A DNA stretch of 34,837 bases from Flavobacteriaceae bacterium (lineage in GTDB: Bacteria; Bacteroidota; Bacteroidia; Flavobacteriales; Flavobacteriaceae): contig JAKMEK010000093.1 in NCBI GenBank assembly GCA_022425945.1, positions 1 through 34,837 on the forward strand, given 5' to 3'. Shown piece after piece: positions 32,370 through 34,837 of this stretch (position 1 is its first letter; each line of letters starts with the position of its first letter). The position numbers were made by a program, and so were the translations under genes. The notes under the pieces are model-generated. The model ran no database searches and was not told where the DNA came from. It saw only the letters and a list, made by a program, of their open reading frames with translations.

Positions 32370-33350
32370 TTATACTTTGTCGAGTATTCGAGCGACATCT
32401 TTTGCGGTGTAGGTTGCAATCAGTGATGCTCCTGCGCGTTTGAAGGCAATTAGTTGCTCATAGACAACAGCATCATAATCAATCCAGCCTTTGGCTGCTG
32501 CAGCTTTTAACATGGCGTATTCTCCACTCACTTGATAAGCAGCGATGGGGGTTTCAATTTGTTCGGCCAAATCACGAATGATATCGAGGTAAGCAATCCC
32601 GGGCTTAACCATTACAATATCTGCTCCTTCTTCGATGTCTAATGTGGTTTCGGTAATGGCTTCTTTGCGGTTGTGAAAATCCATTTGATAGGTTTTCTTG
32701 TCCCCAAAACCTGGAGCAGAATCTAAGGCATCTCTGAAGGGGCCATAAAAGGAGGAAGCATATTTCGCGCTGTAACTCAGGATGCCAGTATGGTGAAAAC
32801 CTTCGGCTTCCAAAAGTTCTCTAATCTGCTCAACTCGACCATCCATCATATCGCTTGGGGCAACAAAATCGGCTCCAGCTTGGGCGTGTGATAGGGCCAT
32901 TTTAGCCAAAATTTCTTTGGTGGCATCGTTTAGTATTTCTCCTTCTTCCACTATCCCATCGTGACCAAAAGAAGAGTAGGGGTCCAAGGCCACATCGGTC
33001 ATCACGAGCATTTCTGGGCAGGCTTTTTTAACGGTCTTTATGGCTAATTGCATCAAACCTTTTGGATTCAGCGCTTCCGTTCCTTTGTTGTCTTTTAAAA
33101 GTTCGGGCACCTTGACAAAGAGTAAAACACTTTTAAGTCCCAATTTCCATAATTCAGTTACTTCATCCACCAAAAAATCTAGCGTCATGCGGTAATAGTC
33201 TGGCATGGAGGGAATCTCTTCTTTGATTTTTGCGCCTTCGACCACAAACAAGGGAACAATTAAGTCGTCAAGACTCAAGTGATTTTCTTGTACTAAGCTT
33301 CGTATGCTTTGGGTATTACGTAATCTTCTATTGCGTTTTAATGGATACAT
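32370..33350 (-). CDS. hemB: Delta-aminolevulinic acid dehydratase (porphobilinogen synthase)
   Basis: HemB condenses two molecules of 5-aminolevulinate into porphobilinogen, an early step of heme synthesis in the cytosol. The two active-site lysines are Lys196 in SYSAKYAS and Lys249 in VMVKPGIAYLD. The metal-site segment at residues 119-132 reads DVALDPYSSFGHDG, with Asp in place of the zinc-binding Cys cluster, so this is the Mg/K-dependent type. The length of 326 is normal. It lies 9 bases after the antiporter gene and close to hemF, which is on the same strand just beyond it. Confidence 0.97.
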   Translation of the reverse strand: MYPLKRNRRLRNTQSIRSLVQENHLSLDDLIVPLFVVEGAKIKEEIPSMPDYYRMTLDFLVDEVTELWKLGLKSVLLFVKVPELLKDNKGTEALNPKGLMQLAIKTVKKACPEMLVMTDVALDPYSSFGHDGIVEEGEILNDATKEILAKMALSHAQAGADFVAPSDMMDGRVEQIRELLEAEGFHHTGILSYSAKYASSFYGPFRDALDSAPGFGDKKTYQMDFHNRKEAITETTLDIEEGADIVMVKPGIAYLDIIRDLAEQIETPIAAYQVSGEYAMLKAAAAKGWIDYDAVVYEQLIAFKRAGASLIATYTAKDVARILDKV

Positions 33351-33359
33351 GGAGGTGTT

Positions 33360-34664
33360 TTAATGATGTTGTTCTTCATTGCTGCTTTCTTCGTCAAGAT
33401 CAGCGGATATATTTTCTATCTCTAAGGGGGTTTCGTCCGTATTTGGGGAGTCTACAAAGGCTTTTTCAACCGGCTTTTTCATCGTCCCTTGTGTCATGAT
33501 GAGCATGGAGGCTAAAATGACCACCAGCAGGACGCGTTCGTCAATTACAGCGGTTACCCCCTCCATAAAAGTCACTTCTTTTATTTGTAAAAAGAGGAGA
33601 ATACTGATGAGTCCTCTGGGGGAGATAAAGACCAAGGGAGAAGGTTTCAGTCGAAAGCTTGTTGCCGTAAAATAGGCATAGCGTATTCCCCACATGATAG
33701 CAAAAATGAGCAATCCGTACAGAAAGGGATCAGTACTGTTGAATGCTGTTAGGTTGATCGAGAAGCCAAAGAAAAGAAAGAAAAAGGTTTTGACTAAGAA
33801 AGTAGATTCAGCTGTAAGTATATGGAATTCGTGGAGCCCTTTTTTGGTTTCTTCGAGGTCTAAATTCCGCTTCATGAATGCCGGTAATAGTGTGTTGACA
33901 TTGCTTAAGAAAAGCCCAAAAATAAAGATGGTAACTAGGGCGGGTAAATGAAAAAACTTTCCAAAGGCGTAGACCAAAACCAAAAGGGCTAAAATGAGAA
34001 AGAATTTGACGTGATGTTCAATTTTTTGCAATAATTGAAAGAGGCAATAGGTGATGAAAAGTGAGACGACAATCACGCCGATGATTTGTAAGCCCAAGCC
34101 CACGATTGATTCTGCGCTCACTAAGGGTAAATTGGTGTCGAATTGTCGAATGGCGTAATTGAAGAGCATTATGCCTAGAATATCTGAAAAGGTAGATTCG
34201 TAAACGACAAATTCCTTTTCCCGGTTCAATAGACTTGCACTCGACGGGATGGCTACCGCGCTGCTGATGATGGATAGTGGAATGGCAAAAATCACGGCTG
34301 CTTGATGTGCAATTCCTAGCACATAATGGAAAAGGAGATAAACCCCAAAGACATTCAGCAATAGGATGATTGCCGCTGAAAAGAAACCTTTCAAAATGAC
34401 GGGAAGTTTTTCTTTTTTAATGTCAAGTTCTAAGGCGCCTTCCAACACAATGAGAATCAATCCAATTGTGCCCAGCACTGGGATTAGATTTTCAAGGAAA
34501 CCAAATTCATTGAATCCGTAGATTGTCGTTCCTGTGCGGACAAGAATTCCTGTAAACATCAGTAAAATTACTGCTGGGAACTTTGTTTTTCGCGCTATCA
34601 TATCAAATAGATAAGAAAAAACAATCAAGAGAGGCAAAACAATCAAGATGGTTAAAGTGCTCAT
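33360..34664 (-). CDS. Cation/proton antiporter (CPA1-like)
   Basis: This inner-membrane antiporter of 434 residues has about 11-12 predicted helices and would exchange Na+ or K+ for H+. The ion-site region has YESTFSDILG (Glu156, Asp161), corresponding to the ESxxND motif of CPA1 members but with Ser in place of Asn. The helix that usually carries TDP reads SSAVAIPSS, without the Asp. The C-terminus is a short cytosolic acidic tail (DSPNTDETPLEIEN, ending EEQHH). Its place between hemF and hemB, with gaps of 37 and 9 bases, implies co-transcription with heme genes, though the reason is not clear. Confidence 0.88.
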   Translation of the reverse strand: MSTLTILIVLPLLIVFSYLFDMIARKTKFPAVILLMFTGILVRTGTTIYGFNEFGFLENLIPVLGTIGLILIVLEGALELDIKKEKLPVILKGFFSAAIILLLNVFGVYLLFHYVLGIAHQAAVIFAIPLSIISSAVAIPSSASLLNREKEFVVYESTFSDILGIMLFNYAIRQFDTNLPLVSAESIVGLGLQIIGVIVVSLFITYCLFQLLQKIEHHVKFFLILALLVLVYAFGKFFHLPALVTIFIFGLFLSNVNTLLPAFMKRNLDLEETKKGLHEFHILTAESTFLVKTFFFLFFGFSINLTAFNSTDPFLYGLLIFAIMWGIRYAYFTATSFRLKPSPLVFISPRGLISILLFLQIKEVTFMEGVTAVIDERVLLVVILASMLIMTQGTMKKPVEKAFVDSPNTDETPLEIENISADLDEESSNEEQHH

Positions 34665-34701
34665 TGTTAATTTTTATGGATTAAGGTAGCAATTCCTTGT
34701 T

Positions 34702-34837
34702 TTACACCCAATTTTTTGGTGATTTTAAAACAGCAACGAGTGCAGCTTCAGGTGAGTTTTTTTCGGGCTGATGGTCGTATCGCCACTGTACCTGTGGGGG
34801 CAAACTCATCAGGATACTTTCGATGCGACCGTTGGTC
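34702..34837 (-). CDS. hemF: Oxygen-dependent coproporphyrinogen III oxidase, C-terminal part (cut by window edge)
   Basis: Only the last 45 codons lie in the window. They translate to a tail containing [16 protein letters not shown], then [14 protein letters not shown], and finish with KNWV before TAA at 34704-34702. This is the well-known HemF C-terminus (compare GRTESILMSMPP and SPEAAL in the E. coli enzyme). HemF converts coproporphyrinogen III to protoporphyrinogen IX using oxygen, a late step of heme synthesis. It is the upstream member of the minus-strand hemF-antiporter-hemB run and implies aerobic heme synthesis. Confidence 0.92.
   Translation of the reverse strand, partial: TNGRIESILMSLPPQVQWRYDHQPEKNSPEAALVAVLKSPKNWV

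Noticed and set aside
1-34837. Search for CRISPR arrays, IS elements, prophage, toxin-antitoxin or defence genes
   Set aside because: No repeat-spacer array, transposase, integrase, terminal inverted repeats or known defence domains were seen. The repeated blocks found are confined to the stalk region and short sites.

Overview
The window reads as chromosomal DNA from a member of the Bacteroidota, most likely a marine-type flavobacterium. Three things support this. The protein set is typical of the group: secreted proteins and lipoproteins with short MKK-type signals, a DUF3078 protein, an SdhCAB complex with a single fused cytochrome b subunit, and FeoA-FeoB followed by a tiny Cys-rich protein. 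The promoters fit the Bacteroidota consensus TTTG-N19-TAnnTTTG, with a perfect copy before the tRNA. The DNA is AT-rich by eye and shows no Shine-Dalgarno-led starts. I see no phage, IS element, CRISPR array, toxin-antitoxin or defence locus. This is mostly ordinary core genome, densely packed, and no gap reaches 300 bases.

Layout. 1-2135 (minus): tRNA-Asn with its own promoter and terminator, a small secreted protein with an acidic tail, and the site-2 protease RseP. 2270-5461 (plus): a SCO-type copper chaperone, then a ferrous iron operon (feoA, feoB, 39-residue Cys-rich protein). 5458-6750 (minus): Xaa-Pro aminopeptidase. 6850-10564 (plus): a large secreted Asp-box propeller protein overlapping a DUF3078 protein. 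10725-14143 (plus): sdhC-sdhA-sdhB, closed by a strong terminator. 14205-15415 (minus): a HAD phosphatase/mutase and a small HExxH membrane protein. 15493-16272 (plus): a nitrilase-family amidase. 16259-18592 (minus): comF and an Ig-like-domain lipoprotein. 18644-20173 (plus): glycyl-tRNA synthetase. 20170-20757 (minus): a small outer-membrane-barrel-like protein. 20824-23588 (plus): exonuclease III, an OmpA-type lipoprotein and an aldo/keto reductase. 23585-24728 (minus): a Fe-S-type uracil-DNA glycosylase and a DUF1572/DinB protein. 24893-28932 (minus): an alkyltransferase, a serine hydrolase, a 3'-5' exonuclease and an orphan peptide-type ABC ATPase, tightly packed. 29186-30436 (plus): a DadA-like oxidase. 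30433-34837 (minus): a heme-linked operon running from hemF (cut by the window edge) through a cation/proton antiporter and hemB to a DM13-domain lipoprotein and an outer-membrane-type protein.

How it fits together. Iron import (Feo), heme synthesis (HemB, HemF), copper delivery (SCO) and succinate dehydrogenase make a respiratory and iron theme. DNA repair is spread over exonuclease III, uracil-DNA glycosylase, the alkyltransferase and a DEDD exonuclease. No clearly new multigene system is visible. The points most worth a second look are: the DM13 lipoprotein and its partner at the end of the heme operon, with a recently duplicated Thr/Ser linker; convergent gene pairs that interlock their stop codons by exactly 4 bases at four separate places; candidate leaderless promoters (glyS, SCO); the DUF3078 gene whose only plausible start lies 89 bases inside its neighbour; and an antiporter with altered ion-site motifs.
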